From positions 21,967 through 85,966 of the forward strand of contig CAYVFC010000016.1 of the NCBI GenBank assembly GCA_964450715.1: a DNA stretch of 64,000 nt, in the 5' to 3' direction. Below, piece after piece: positions 33,957-45,900 of this stretch. The position numbers and the translations under genes are program-made. Within the stretch, counting starts at the first letter, position 1; every line of letters starts with the position of its first letter. A model generated the notes under the pieces. The model did not search any database, was not told the DNA's origin, and worked only from the letters and a program-made list of their open reading frames with translations. Source of the DNA: CAYVFC01 sp964450715. Its GTDB lineage: Bacteria > Myxococcota_A > Polyangia > Polyangiales > JAFGIB01.

Positions 33957-36900
33957 CAGGGGCGGCGAAAGCGACGGCGGCGAAGGGCAAGCAGCGAAAG
34001 CAGTACGAGCGGCAGAAGCGCCGGCGACGAGCTGGTGCTCTTTACCGAGCAACCACAGCCGCCGCTATCGAATGCATCGGACCCGGTCTGGCGGCAATCG
34101 CTGTCCGACTGTTCGCTGCAGCCGCTCGCGCAGCAGCCGTCATCGTCGATGCATTGGGTCACCGGCTCCGAGAAGCATTCGACGTCGCAGGAATCGGCGC
34201 TGCCGGTCTTGGCGTTATCGGTGCAGGGATCGCCGTCGTAGCATTCGGTCGGGCAACTGGACGGCGGGTCGCAGGTTTCTCCGGGCTCCACCACCGAGTT
34301 GCCGCAGGTCGCCGAGCAGTCGTCGTCGGTCGCCCCGGTGCAGCCCGGAGCGCAGCAGCCGTCGCCGTCCTGGCAAGAGGTCACCGCGGTATTGCTGCAG
34401 GCCGCGCTACAGCCAGCGGCGCTGCCGGTAAGCCGGTCCACGGTGCAGGTATTGCCGTCGTCGCAATCGGTCGGACAGCTGTCCGGCGGGTCGCAGGTCT
34501 CCCCGGTATCGATCACGTCGTCGCCGCAGGTCGCCGAGCAGTCGTCGTCGGTTGCCGCGGTGCAGCCCGGCGCGCAGCAGCCGTCGCCGTCGGCGCAATC
34601 GGTGATGCTCTGGTGGCCGCAAGCGGCGCTGCACACCTCGGCCGAGCCGGTGAGCGCATCGATGGTACAGGCGTTGTCGTCGTCGCAATCGGTCGGACAG
34701 CTGTCCGGCGGGTCGCAGGTCTCGCCAGGCTCCACCGCCTCGTTGCCGCAGGTCTGCGAGCAGTCTTCGTCCACGGCGGCATCGCACCCGGCCGGGCAGC
34801 AGCCGTCGCCGTTCCTACAGGTCGCGATCGGGTCGTTCGAACAGGCCGCGTTACAGTTGGCGGCCGAGCCGGTGAGCGTATCCGAGGTGCAAGCGTTGCC
34901 GTCGTTGCAGTCGGTAATGCAGCTGTCCGGCGGGTCGCAGCTTTCGCCCGGCTCCAGCGCCTGATTCCCGCAGGTCGGCGAGCAATCGTCGTCCACGGCG
35001 GCATTGCATCCGGCCGGACAGCAGCCATCGCCGTCGGCGCAGGAGACGATGCTCTCGTACGCACAGTCGGCGTTGCAGTTGGCAGCGCTGCCGGTGAGCT
35101 GGTCGATGGTGCAGCCATTGCCGTCGCTACACACCACGACGCAGCTGTCCGGCGGATCGCAGCTCTCCCCCGGCTCCAGCGTCTCGTTGCCGCAGGTCTG
35201 CGAGCAGTCGTCGTCCACCGTCGCGTTGCAACCGGCCGGGCAACAGCCGTCGCCGTGCGCGCAGGAGACGATTGCGTCGTGGGCACAGGCTGCGTTGCAA
35301 TTGGCAGCGCTGCCGGTGAGGGTGTCGATGGTGCAGACGTTGCCGTCGCTGCAACCGGTTACACAGCTGGCAGAGGGATCGCAGGTCTCGCCCGGCTCCA
35401 CCAACGAGTTGCCGCAAGACGGCGAGCAGTCGTCATCCACCGTTGCATTGCATCCTGCCGGGCAGCAGCCGTCGCCGTGAACGCAGGAGACGATGGGCTC
35501 GTGAGTACAGGCCGAATTGCAGTTGGCAGCGCTGCCGGTCAACGCGTCGATGGTGCAGGCGTTGCCGTCGCTGCAGCTGGTCAGGCAGATCGCCGGCGGA
35601 TCGCAGGTCTCGCCCGGTTCCACGGTTTCATTCCCGCAGGTCGGCGAGCAGTCGTCGTCGACGATCGCGTCGCAGCCGGCCGGACAGCAGCTGTCACCGT
35701 GCGCGCAGGAGACGATTGCGTCATGGGTACAGGCCGCGTTGCAGTTGGCGCCGCTGCCCGTCAGCGTGTCAATGGTACAGGCGTTACCGTCGCTGCAGGC
35801 GGTCAGGCAGGTGGATCTCGGATCGCAGGTCTCACCCGGCTCCACCACCTCGTTGCCGCAGGTCGGCGAGCAGTCGTCGTCCGTCGCCGCGTCGCAGCCT
35901 ACCGGGCAGCAGCCGTCGCCGTCGCTGCAGGCGCTGATGGGATAGTGCGTGCAAGCCGCGCTGCAATTGGCCGCGCTGCCGGTGAGCTGGTCGATGGTGC
36001 AGGCGTTGCCGTCGTTGCAGTCCGCCGGGCAACCGGAGGGCGGGTCGCAGCTCTCGCCCGACTCCACCACGCCGTTGCCGCAGGACGGCGAGCAGTCGTC
36101 GTCGGTGACGGCTTCGCAGCCGCCCGGGCAGCAGCCGTCGCCATCAGCGCAGGAGACGATGACCTCGTGCGTGCAGGCCGCGTTGCAGTTGGCCGCGCTG
36201 CCGGTGAGCTGGTCGATGGTGCAGGCGTTGCCGTCGCCACAGCTGGTGAGGCAACTCGTGCTCGGATCGCACGTCTCGCCCGGCTCCACCACCGAGTTGC
36301 CGCAGGTCGCCGAGCAGTCGTCGTCCACCGCGGCGTTGCAGCCTACCGGGCAGCAGCCGTCGCCGTCGCCGCAGGAGACGATCGGTTCATGGGCGCATAC
36401 AGCGTTGCAGTTGGCCGCGCTGCCGGTGAGCTGGTCGATGGTGCAGGCGTTGCCGTCGCTACAGCTGGTCGGGCAACTGCTGGACGGGTCGCAGGTCTCG
36501 CCAGGCTCCACCACCGCGTTGCCGCAGGTCGGTGAACAATCATCGTCCACCACGGCGTTGCACCCGGCCGGGCAACAACCGTCGCCGTGCGCACAGGAGA
36601 CGATCGGTTCGTGGGCGCATACCGCGTTGCAATTGGCCGCGCTGCCGTTCGGCGTATCGATGGTGCACGCGTTGCCGTCGTTGCAGTTAGTCACGCAGCT
36701 CTCGGGCGGGTNNNNNNNNNNNNNNNNNNNNNNNNNNNNNNNNNNNNNNNNNNNNNNNNNNNNNNNNNNNNNNNNNNNNNNNNNNNNNNNNNNNNNNNNN
36801 NNNNNNNNNNNACGCGTTGCCGTCGCTGCAGCTGGTCACGCAGCTCTCCGGAGGGTCGCAGGTCTCGCCAGGCTCCACCACCTCGTTGCCGCACGACGCC

Positions 36901-39713
36901 GAGCAGTCGTCGTCCGTCACCGCATCGCAGCCGGCCGGACAGCAGCCGTCGCCGTCACTGCAGGAGACGATGGCCTCGTGCGTGCAGGCCGCGTTGCAGT
37001 TGGCAGCGCTGCCGGTCAGCTGGTCGATGGTGCACGCGTTGCCGTCGCTGCAGCTGGTCACGCAGCTCTCCGGAGGGTCGCAGGTCTCTCCCGCCTCCAC
37101 CACCTCGTTGCCGCAGCTCGGCGAGCAGTCGTCGTCCACGGTCTGGTTGCATCCTGCCGGGCAGCAGCCGTCGCCGTGCACGCAGGAGACGATTGCCTCA
37201 TGAGTACAGGCCGCGTTGCAGTTGGCAGCGCTACCGGTCAGCTGGTCGATGGTGCAGGCGTTGCCGTCGCTACAATTGGTCACGCAGCTCTCCGGCGGGT
37301 CGCAGGTCTCGCCCGGTTCCACCACCGAGTTGCCGCACGACGCCGAACAGTCGTCGTCGACCAGGGCATCGCACCCTGCCGGGCAGCAGCCGTCGCCGTC
37401 CGCGCAAGAGACGACGACCTCGTAGGAACAGGCCGCGTTGCAGTTGGCGGCGCTGCCGGTGAGCTGGTCGATGGTGCAGCTGTTGCCGTCATTACAGGCG
37501 GTGGGACAGACACCTGGCGGGTCGCAGGTCTCGCCCGGTTCCACCACCGAGTTGCCGCACGACGCCGAACAATCGTCGTCGACCAGGGCATTGCAGCCGG
37601 CAGGGCAACAGCCGTCTGCGTGAGCGCAGACGACGATCGGCTCATAGGTGCAGGCCGAATTGCAGTTGGCAGCGCTGCCGGTCAGCGTGTCCGCGGTGCA
37701 GGCGTTGCCGTCATTGCAGGCGGTCGGACAGACACCGGGCGGGTCGCAGGTCTCGCCGGCCTCCACCACCGAGTTGCCGCACGACGGCGAGCAATCGTCG
37801 TCTGTATTGGCGTCGCAGCCGGCCGGGCAGCAGCCGTCCGCATCAAGGCAGGAAACGATCGGGTCGTATTCGCAAGCCGCGTTGCAGGTCTCGGGCGCAC
37901 CCACCAGCGCGTCGGTAGTGCAGTCGTTGCCGTCGTTGCAGGCGGTCGGACAGCTCCCGGGCGGATCGCAGGTCTCTCCCGGTTCGACGATGTTGTTGCC
38001 GCAGGTCGCACCCGAGATCGCCACCTGTACGCTCTGCGTGCCCACCTCGACCGGGGCGCTGCGGCCGTAGGCGGCCCAGACGTCGTACAGGTACTCCCCC
38101 CGACTCATACCGATAGCGCCGGCGTTGCGCAGGATGCAGTCATCCGGGAAGCCGTTGGCAACCGCCTGGTCGAGAAGGAACTCGACGTAGTCCCGACTCG
38201 CCGTCTGGTAGTACAGAGTAGCGGTCACGGTGAGCGGCCCGACCGTACCTTCCGCTACCGGAAACGTGTACCCGGTATCGTCCCAGTGGACGAGCACGCC
38301 CGGAGCTGCCTCGGGATAGCTATACCCGACCGGACGGGTCTCGGGATCGGCTCCGCCGGTGAATCCCAGCGGCGGGATGCGGTTGTCCGAAACGATGCAG
38401 TTGTTGAGCACGAAGTGAAAGATCGGGTTACCGCTGGAGTCGACCAGGTCGCACTCGCCCGTGCCGTTGAAGTTCCACACCCCCACCTTTGTCTCATATA
38501 CCTTCGCTTGCGCGTCCTTGGTCAACACCCCGCTGGCGCTGTCGTAGGCGCCGCTCTCGAACAGAAGGGCGTCGGTACCGTCTCGAACCTCCACCCCGAT
38601 CCACATCCGCCTGCCTTCCGGGTAGCCGGTGGGAAGCTTGTGACCGCTCAGGTTGGTGACCCGCACCGTTACCGGCAGCGTGGCGCCTACCACGATGCTG
38701 CTCGGCGCGGCCACCTCGACCGTGGCGGTCAGGTTCTGCAGCAGGTTCAGGGTCGCGTCTCTCGTCGCGACGTAGGAGTCGGAGCGGGCGAGGTCGGGAT
38801 ACTCCAGGCGCAACACCTCTGGTATCCAGGCGTTGCCGCCCGCCATCTCGTGGATGGGCAGGTCCCCGGGGTGGTTGTTCTTCGCCTGATCGCAGGCGTA
38901 CGCCGGATCCACCGTCGCGTCCGGCATATGGCAGTTCTGACAGGTCAGAAAATCCTCGGAGCCCTGCTGTCCGAAGTCGCTGAGCACCCACTCGCGGTAG
39001 GTCCGCTCGATGGGAAACGGGATGCCGGTGTCGACCCCGTCGTCGATGAGGTTGAGCAGCGGACTGGTCACGTTGTGGCAGTTGCCGCAGATCAACCCCT
39101 CCTCGTGATAGGACGAGTAAATCCAGGGGTGGTTCGGCTCGAAGTCACCGTCCGCCGGATAGTCGTAAGGTCCGCGGCGACACGGCTTGCCGCCGCCACC
39201 GCAGCTCTCGTCGTCGATCCAGAACTGACCGTTCTCGATGTAGAAGGGCTGCTCGCCGGGGGGCGGCGAGAGGTTGGTCATCATGCGGTGACAGAAGTGG
39301 CAGGTCAGCCCGGAAAAGTCCTTGTCGACCTCGTCTATCTTTCCCTGAAGCAGGCAGCCGTCCACGCTGCCGCCGGGCGGCTCGGAGCGGCCCTCCAGCC
39401 AGCCGGTGGGTGCGTGACAGCGCAGGCAGAAGTCGCCCACCCCGCTGAGATCGTTGTTGGCCACGTCCAGCGCGGCCCAGAAGAGTGGATCGCGGCCGGA
39501 GCTCGCCATCAGGCTTCCGGCCCAGGTGTCATAGGGCTCGATATGGTTGACCGCGTCGTAGTCGCCGTGGCAACCCGCGCAGTCGCCCGGAGGCTGCATA
39601 GGCTCGGCGAGCGGGGGCTGCGTCCCCTTGTCGGTCAAAGGCCCGGCCGCGGCCGAGGCCGCGAACAGCGTTGAAATCCCCAGTGTGATCGTCCAACCAA
39701 CGGTTCGACCCAT
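33950..39713 (-). CDS. Pentaheme cytochrome c with Cys-rich repeat stalk and MYXO-CTERM
   Basis: One gene interrupted by an assembly gap. The ATG at 39713 follows GGGAGGGAAC and a Sec signal peptide ends near AASAAAG. The N-terminal 280 residues have five CxxCH heme sites: CAGCH, CLRCH, CHFCH, CGNCH and CQNCH. A beta-rich domain (SGHKLPTGYPEGRRMW) follows to about residue 570. At least 18 tandem 74-residue Cys-rich repeats come next, and the protein ends in GGCGCS, a hydrophobic helix and Arg-rich residues (MYXO-CTERM). It is therefore probably a surface-anchored multiheme cytochrome, possibly for extracellular electron transfer. The frame is consistent on both sides if the gap is resized (see findings). 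Confidence 0.85.
34094..38003 (-). repeat. 222-bp tandem repeat array in cytochrome gene
   Basis: Units of exactly 222 bp where measured (CGN cysteines at 38003, 37781, 37559, 37337, 37115, 36893). Each encodes CGN-VVEPGETCDPP, then C-T-C-DGNACTID, LTGSAANCNAAC, and DGDGCCPAGC-DDDC. Eighteen units are visible, two of them cut by the N run. The units nearest the C-terminus are the most diverged, so the middle expanded most recently. Confidence 0.95.
36712..36811. other. Assembly gap of 100 N
   Basis: Exactly 100 N inside the repeat array, which is the conventional placeholder for an unknown distance. The repeat phase shows that the true gap is 177 nt plus a multiple of 222. Confidence 0.97.
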
Positions 39714-39987
39714 GTTCCCTCCCGGTCGGGGCGTGAAGCGCCAATTCTAGCCCGGGAGACGGCCGCGCGCACGCCCCCGCGGACGGCTTTTTTTGGGGGG
39801 CGCGCCGGCGTCCACGGCCTCCTCGCCGCGGAGCAGATACGAAATGTAGGAAAACCGGCGCGCAGGTAGGCGACAGCCATTTCCGCCCGGAGCAGTGCGA
39901 GGAACGGCGCGGCATACCGAACGGCGGATAACACGGCAGACGGAACCAGGGACGTGCGGGCCCCGGAGCACCGCTCAACCCGACCTC

Positions 39988-40386
39988 TCACACCGGGATG
40001 ACGAGCCTGCCCTCCTGCTCCGTGACCTCCAGGACCGTGATCGGCTTGCGGGTCGGTCCGGAGACGACCTCTCCTTTATAATTAAAGGTCGATTTGTTCA
40101 CGCTGCAGCAGCGGACCGCGTTCTCGCCCGGCAGCGGGTCGAGCCGACGGTGGCCGATATGGGTGCACCGGTTGACCACGGCGTGGTACTGATCGTCGTC
40201 CCCCTTGAAGACCAGTACGCGCTTGGGAGCGTTTCCGCCCTCGATGCGGATGGCGCCACCGGTCGCCGTGAGCTCCGGCGCCAGGCTGAGATTGACCTCG
40301 AGACGGCCGTCAGTATATCTCCAGCAGGCCGGATCGCCCGGAGGCTGCGTGCTACAGATGCCCAGAATTCTATTCAGGATACCCAT
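39988..40386 (-). CDS. Rieske-like protein with incomplete second cluster motif
   Basis: A 132-residue protein; ATG at 40386 behind AAAGGAGCGAGACG. The first Rieske box is present as CTHIGH (Cys74, His76). The second box, normally C-x-x-H-G-S, reads RCCSVNKSTF (Cys93, Cys94, Asn97), so the second His ligand is missing. The surrounding fold (FNYKGEVVSGPTRKPI) still follows the Rieske pattern. It may bind a cluster with unusual ligands or none. No signal peptide, so cytoplasmic. It lies upstream of the pentaheme cytochrome on the same strand, 274 bp away; a shared role is only suggested. Confidence 0.75.
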   Translation of the reverse strand: MGILNRILGICSTQPPGDPACWRYTDGRLEVNLSLAPELTATGGAIRIEGGNAPKRVLVFKGDDDQYHAVVNRCTHIGHRRLDPLPGENAVRCCSVNKSTFNYKGEVVSGPTRKPITVLEVTEQEGRLVIPV

Positions 40387-40918
40387 CGTCTCGCTCCTTT
40401 GATCGATGTTACCGGTGTCGGGGTTTGGGGTGAAGAAACGACTGCGGGGCTCGTCCACCGCAACGAATAGGCAGGGGAATCCGCTGTAAAATAAGCGAGC
40501 AGGTCGTCCGACTATGCCATCGGCTGCGGGTAAGGATAGATCCGAGCGCTTTGCCTGGCAACGCGGTCGAGGCCTGCAGGGGCGCCCTTCGCCGCAATTA
40601 CGGATGGAACTTCGCCGTTATCCCGTCAAACGCCAAACCAGCGCTTCAAACGGCAGGCCGCCCCGCCGAAGCCAAAAACGCACTTCGTGAAGATCACACG
40701 CCTCTCGCCTCTCTGGCCTTCTTCACAAGCGCGAGGAGCCCGCAGATGGCCCCTCTAGACCGGGAAATCATGGCGTCTTCAACCCGATCGGTGCTCTAGG
40801 CCCGCGCTTTGGGCGTCGCGCGGACGGCCGGCTCGACCCGCGACGCCGGCCGGACCTGCGCGCGAATGACGGGAAACGCGATTTCGAGATATGCTCTGGT
40901 GGCGAAGGGCCGGGAGCA
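40387..40918. other. Intergenic region, no supported feature
   Basis: 532 nt between divergent genes. I see no gene, RNA or clear repeat. Short open frames here have no start signal or recognisable similarity. Confidence 0.5.
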
Positions 40919-42955
40919 ATGAGAAGGTATGCGATCAGGGCGTGCGTGGTTTGCACGTTTCTCGCCCTCGTTTTCGCGGTCGCGCTGCGAATCGCGGCGT
41001 ACAGCGCGAGCGAGCGGGCGGTACGTCCTTTAATAGAGGACGGCTGTGAACCGCTGCAGGTAACCGACCGGCACGGCCGGATGCTGCGGGCGGTGCCGGC
41101 GCAGTGCGAACATCGCGGACGCGGTTTGTGGGCGTCGCTCTCCGAGATTCCCACGGTGGCACGAGACGCGGTCGTGGTATCCGAAGATCGGAGGTTCGCC
41201 TTTCACCCCGGCGTCGATCCGCTGGCAATGGCGCGCGCCGCTTTCGAAAACCTGATGGCGGGGCGGGTGGTTTCGGGCGCATCGACGCTGACCATGCAGC
41301 TGATGCGGATGGTGCACCATCCGCGAGCCGAGCGCACCCTGTCGAGCAAGCTGAAAGAGGCCTGGCTCGCGCTCGGAGCCGAGTCGCGCCTGTGCAAGCA
41401 GCGCATTATCGAGGCCTATCTGAATCACGCCTATTACGGAAACGGCGCCTACGGAATGGACGAGGCGGCCCGAATTTACTTCGGCAAGCCGGCGCGCGCC
41501 CTGACCGACGGGGAGGCGACATTGCTCGCCGTACTGCCTCGCGCGCCCGGCGCGTACGACCCGGTGCGCCATCTGGACCGGGCGCTTCGGCGGCGCAGCC
41601 GGGTGCTGGAAATGCTGGTTAGTACAGGGCGTCTTTCGGAAGCGAAAAGGCGCCGGATCGAGTCCGAAACCCTTTACCCGCAAGTCGGCAACCCGCACGC
41701 GGTATTCGAAGCGCCGCACTTCGTCGACTGGGTTCTGACCACGCTTCCCGAGGCGCGGCAAAAGGCCGGCGGCCTGTTGACCACCACCCTGGATCTCGGC
41801 CTGCAGCAGCGCCTGGAACGGGCCGTGGCCGACCATCTGCATCGCGTAGCGCCCCAGGGCGTTACCCAGGCGGGTGTGGTCGTACTCGACACGGCTACCT
41901 CGGAGATACGCGCCATGGTCGGCTCGGGCCGCTACCGGTCCGGACAGATCAACATCGCGGTGCGGCGACGGCATCCGGGCTCCCTGCTCAAACCCTTCGT
42001 CTACGCCCTGGCCATCGAGAAGGGCGCCAGCCCGGCCACGGTCGCATTCGACGTGGGCGACGTAACCTCCGAATTTCAGGCCCGGGACTGGGTGGGACGC
42101 GAGGGCGGGCCGGTGCGAATGTCCGAAGCGCTGGCGGGTTCCTACAACCTGGCAGCGGTGCACGTGCTCGAGGGCGTCGGCGTCGGCGCGCTGCACGAGA
42201 GGCTGCGCAGGGCCGGCGTGGCCGAGGCGTCGCTGCCTCCGGAATCGTACGGTCTGAAGCTCGCGCTCGGTTCGGCGCGCGTACGACTGCTGGACGCAGC
42301 GGCGGGCTTCGGCTTTCTGGTTCGCGAGGGGATGGTTCGCCGGCCGCGCGCCGTACGGTCGTTGCGGTACCGCGACCGATCGCCATGGCACCCGCCAGCA
42401 GCGGACGAGGTGCGCGTGTTCTCGCCCGAGGTCAGCTGGTTGGTGATGGATATGCTCGGCGATCCGGCCGCGCGCCACCGTCGGTTTGGCCGGGGCCTGC
42501 CTCTCGAGGGAGCGGGCAGAGTAGCGGCCAAGACCGGCACCGCCTCTGGTTTGAGCGATATAACCACCGTACTGGCAAGCCGCGAATGGATCGTGGGCGC
42601 CTGGACCGGAAGGTTCGACGGCTCGCCCGCCCGGGGTACCAGCGGCATGTGGGCGGCCGCCCCGCTGGCCCGGCTGGCCATGGACATCGCGCTTGACGGC
42701 CGGGAACCAACCCTACCCGAACGTCCCCGAGGGCTGATACCGGTACGCGCCTGCGCACTGTCCGGTCAGCCCGCCGGGCCCGACTGCCCGTCCGGCATTC
42801 ACACCCAGGCTCTGAAAGCGCCGAAACCCGGGAAGAGCTGCCAATGGCACAGCCGGGGGGCCGATGGAATCGAGGTCACTTTACCCGAACAGCTACAGGG
42901 CTGGATGGCAAGGGCGCGCGTGCTGCGGCCCGGGCACACCGCTGAACAGAGGTGA
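40919..42955 (+). CDS. pbpC: Penicillin-binding protein 1C (bifunctional glycosyltransferase/transpeptidase)
   Basis: A 678-residue inner-membrane protein with one N-terminal helix (about 8-28). The GT51 domain shows SEDRRFAFHPGVD with catalytic Glu89 and SGASTLTMQL. The transpeptidase domain has the SLLK box (Ser355), an SYN motif and AKTGTAS. The C-terminal extension matches the BiPBP_C domain of PBP1C. It makes and crosslinks peptidoglycan in the periplasm. The next gene begins two bases after its stop codon, the conserved pbpC-yfhM arrangement known from E. coli. Confidence 0.93.
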   Translation: MRRYAIRACVVCTFLALVFAVALRIAAYSASERAVRPLIEDGCEPLQVTDRHGRMLRAVPAQCEHRGRGLWASLSEIPTVARDAVVVSEDRRFAFHPGVDPLAMARAAFENLMAGRVVSGASTLTMQLMRMVHHPRAERTLSSKLKEAWLALGAESRLCKQRIIEAYLNHAYYGNGAYGMDEAARIYFGKPARALTDGEATLLAVLPRAPGAYDPVRHLDRALRRRSRVLEMLVSTGRLSEAKRRRIESETLYPQVGNPHAVFEAPHFVDWVLTTLPEARQKAGGLLTTTLDLGLQQRLERAVADHLHRVAPQGVTQAGVVVLDTATSEIRAMVGSGRYRSGQINIAVRRRHPGSLLKPFVYALAIEKGASPATVAFDVGDVTSEFQARDWVGREGGPVRMSEALAGSYNLAAVHVLEGVGVGALHERLRRAGVAEASLPPESYGLKLALGSARVRLLDAAAGFGFLVREGMVRRPRAVRSLRYRDRSPWHPPAADEVRVFSPEVSWLVMDMLGDPAARHRRFGRGLPLEGAGRVAAKTGTASGLSDITTVLASREWIVGAWTGRFDGSPARGTSGMWAAAPLARLAMDIALDGREPTLPERPRGLIPVRACALSGQPAGPDCPSGIHTQALKAPKPGKSCQWHSRGADGIEVTLPEQLQGWMARARVLRPGHTAEQR

Positions 42956-42956
42956 A

Positions 42957-45900
42957 ATGAACGGCATCGATTATGGAACCATCCTTTCGCGCCTGAGACC
43001 ATATCGTCTGGCGATCGCGGTGCTGGCCGCGGCGCTCGCCGCGCTGTCCGCCGCCGTGCCCGCCTGTCGCACCCAGGCTCCACCCCGCAAAACCGCGGCC
43101 GACCGTCCCCGGGTTGCCGAGTTCAAACCCGGCGAGGTGCTGGAGCGGGAGAATACGGCGCTACACCTCGTCTTCGATCGGATCATGGTCGGGGTCGACC
43201 AGGTGGGACCCGCGCTGGCACGACCACCGGTGCGAATCGAGCCCGAGCAACCGGTCGAGGCTCACTGGGACGACCGCAAGACGCTGGTGGTTCGCCCGCG
43301 GGATAGTTGGAAAGCCGGGGAGCGATACCGGATATCCCTGGATACCGGTCTGCTGGGCCCGTTGGAGAAACCCAGCGGTTTCACCTTCGACGTGACGCCG
43401 TTGCGGCTACGCTGGTTGACGCTTCCCGATCGAAACGCGTCTCGCAAGCCCGAGTTCGACGCCTACTTCACCCTCGAGGTGGACCCGAGACGAGCCGCCA
43501 GCGCTTGTGGGCTGGTCGACCCGACCGGCAAGCGATACCCGCTCGAGCTGGCCTGGCCCGAGGAGGAGCAGATCCCGGAAGCCGGCGTGACGAGCGTTCC
43601 GTTCACCGTGAGCGAAACCCTCGAGATGGAGACGCATTATCGACTCGACTGCCGGGACCTGTTGCCCGCCAGAGGCGGCGCTCCCTGGCGGGAGAAGCCC
43701 AAGCCGGAGACCTACCAAACCCACGGCTTGCTCCGCGTCATCGACGCCTTTCCCAAGCCGGGCGCGACCCCTCCGCCCGAGCGAGCGAGCCTCTGTTTTA
43801 ACCTGTCGACTCCGGTGGACCCGGACCAGCTCAAGCGGCACGTGCGGGTGACGCCTAAGCCCGAGGGCCTGGAAAAGCGCTGGCACCATGGCAGCTGCGA
43901 CGATGATTACCGCGACACCGACCGAGGTAACTCCGTGCTGCTGCCGCCGCGGACCGACTTCAAGGTGGAAATCGACGCCGGTTTGACAGATGTATTTGGA
44001 CAGAAGTTGGGGAAGGGCTACAGCTACTCCTTTCGAACCGGCGACCGCATCCCCGGGCTGTGGACCGCCACCGGCACCGCCCGCGTGCTGGAGTACGGCC
44101 GCCAGGGGCACGCGGTGGGCACGCTCAACCTGCAGAGCGCGAAGCTCAGCTGCGCTCGGCTGACGCCGGCGCAGCTGGCCGCCGGTTTCGAGGATTTCAC
44201 TCGCTGGGTCTTCTACCGGCCGGACGAACACGCCGGGTTGTCCGATCCCCTCATCGACCTCCCCCGACCCCCTTGGGCCTTGCTCGATTTACCGCCGCGC
44301 GAGCACCTGCTCGACGCCAAGCAGCGGCCCAACACTGCCCGTACCGTGCCGCTCGATCTGGGCGAGCGGTGCGGTCCTGAAAGCGGCGCACCGGGCATCT
44401 ACGCGATGCAGATCGAACCGTTGGGCGAAACGGGACCTGTCGCGAATCGTCAGGGAGACGATCCCGCCCGCCTGCTGGCCAATGTCACCGATCTAGGCGT
44501 GGTCGCCAAGCGCGGAGAGCAGGGGGCGCTGGTCTGGGTGACGCGGCTGTCGAGCGGGGCGCTGGTACGGGGCGCCAGGGTGCGGGTGCTCGACCACCAG
44601 GGCGAGCTCATCTCCCAAGGGCGAACCGATTCGCGCGGGCTGGCGCGTTTCTCCGGGCTCGGGCGAACGGACGAGCAGAGCTGGTTCGCCGTGGTCCAGG
44701 GCGCGGATACGGCGATCGTCAGCACCGACTGGCGATGGCGCGAGGGGCTGTCTCCCTGGCAGCTTGACGTTCGGGCGAGCTACGGCGACGAGGGACTGCG
44801 GCTTTTCGTGCACACCGATCGAGGCGTTTACCGACCGGGCGAACGCGTACTGCTGCACGGGCTGGCGCGACGGATCAGCGACACCGCTCCGGCAAAGGTC
44901 CCGCGCAATCGCCAGGTCGTGCTGGATCTATCGGCCGAGGGCGAGTCGGTTTTTCACCAGGAGCTTCGGCTGAGCGATTTCGGTTCCTTTCATACCGAGA
45001 TCGATCTCCCCCCGCACCTGAAACCGGGCGTTCACCGTTTGCTGGTTCGAGCAGCGGGCAAGAAAGATATCCACCAGGTACGGGTCGCGGAGTTCCGTCC
45101 GGTCACCTTCGAGCTGTTGGGAGGTCCCAAAGCCAACGAGGTGCTGGCGCCGGAAAAGGCATCGGTGCAGTTGGAGGCGCGCTATCTGTTCGGCGCCCCG
45201 GTTCCGGAAGCCGAGGTACGATGGACGGTGGAGATGGCGCCGGGGCGGGTGCGCGCGCCCGACTTCGCCGACTACAGCTTTGAGGACAGCTCGCCCGCGT
45301 TGCCGGACGAAGAACCCTGGCCCGAACCGAGTCGCGGTATCGTACAGAGGCGCGAGGTAAAGACCGATGCGCAAGGTCGCACCGGTCTGAGCGTCGATAC
45401 CCGGGCCACGCGCGGCCCGACGCGCTACCAGTTCACCGCCGAGGTCACCGATGCGGGCAAGGATCGCACCAGCCGCAGCCTGAGCGTGCTGGCCCATTCT
45501 GCCGAGCGCTATATCGGCGTGCGATTTCACAGAGGGCTGTTCGACGGCAACCAGCCGGTATCAGCCGAGCTGGTGATCGTGAACAGAGACGGAGCGCCGG
45601 TCTCCGGGTCGGCAGAGGTCGAGCTGCGCCACGTGAGGTGGGATTGCAGCCATCCGCGGCAGCAGTGCCGGGCCAGCGTTCAGGTACTGGAAAGGCACTC
45701 CGTCTCCGTAACCGCTTCGCGCCCGGCGTTGGTGACCTTTCAGCCGAGCCCGGGCGGAACCGTTCACGTCCGCGCGTTGACTCGCGACAACCAGGCAAGG
45801 GTAGCGCGCGCCAGCGATTCGGCCTGGGTCTGGTCCCTGGCCGGCGAGCTGGTCGGCCCCTACAGCGACCGGGTGGCGGCCACGCTGAGCGTGGACCGGC

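Noticed and set aside
33866..39674. Long plus-strand open frames opposite the Cys-rich repeat gene
   Set aside because: They are rich in Ala, Val, Arg or Gln/Ser/Pro with the same 74-codon period and have no start signals or family motifs. They are antisense shadows of a repeated high-GC gene whose minus-strand frame encodes heme sites, repeats and a sorting tail.
40551..40799. 82-residue open frame in the pbpC upstream region
   Set aside because: No ribosome site, no recognisable family and no neighbour in the same operon.
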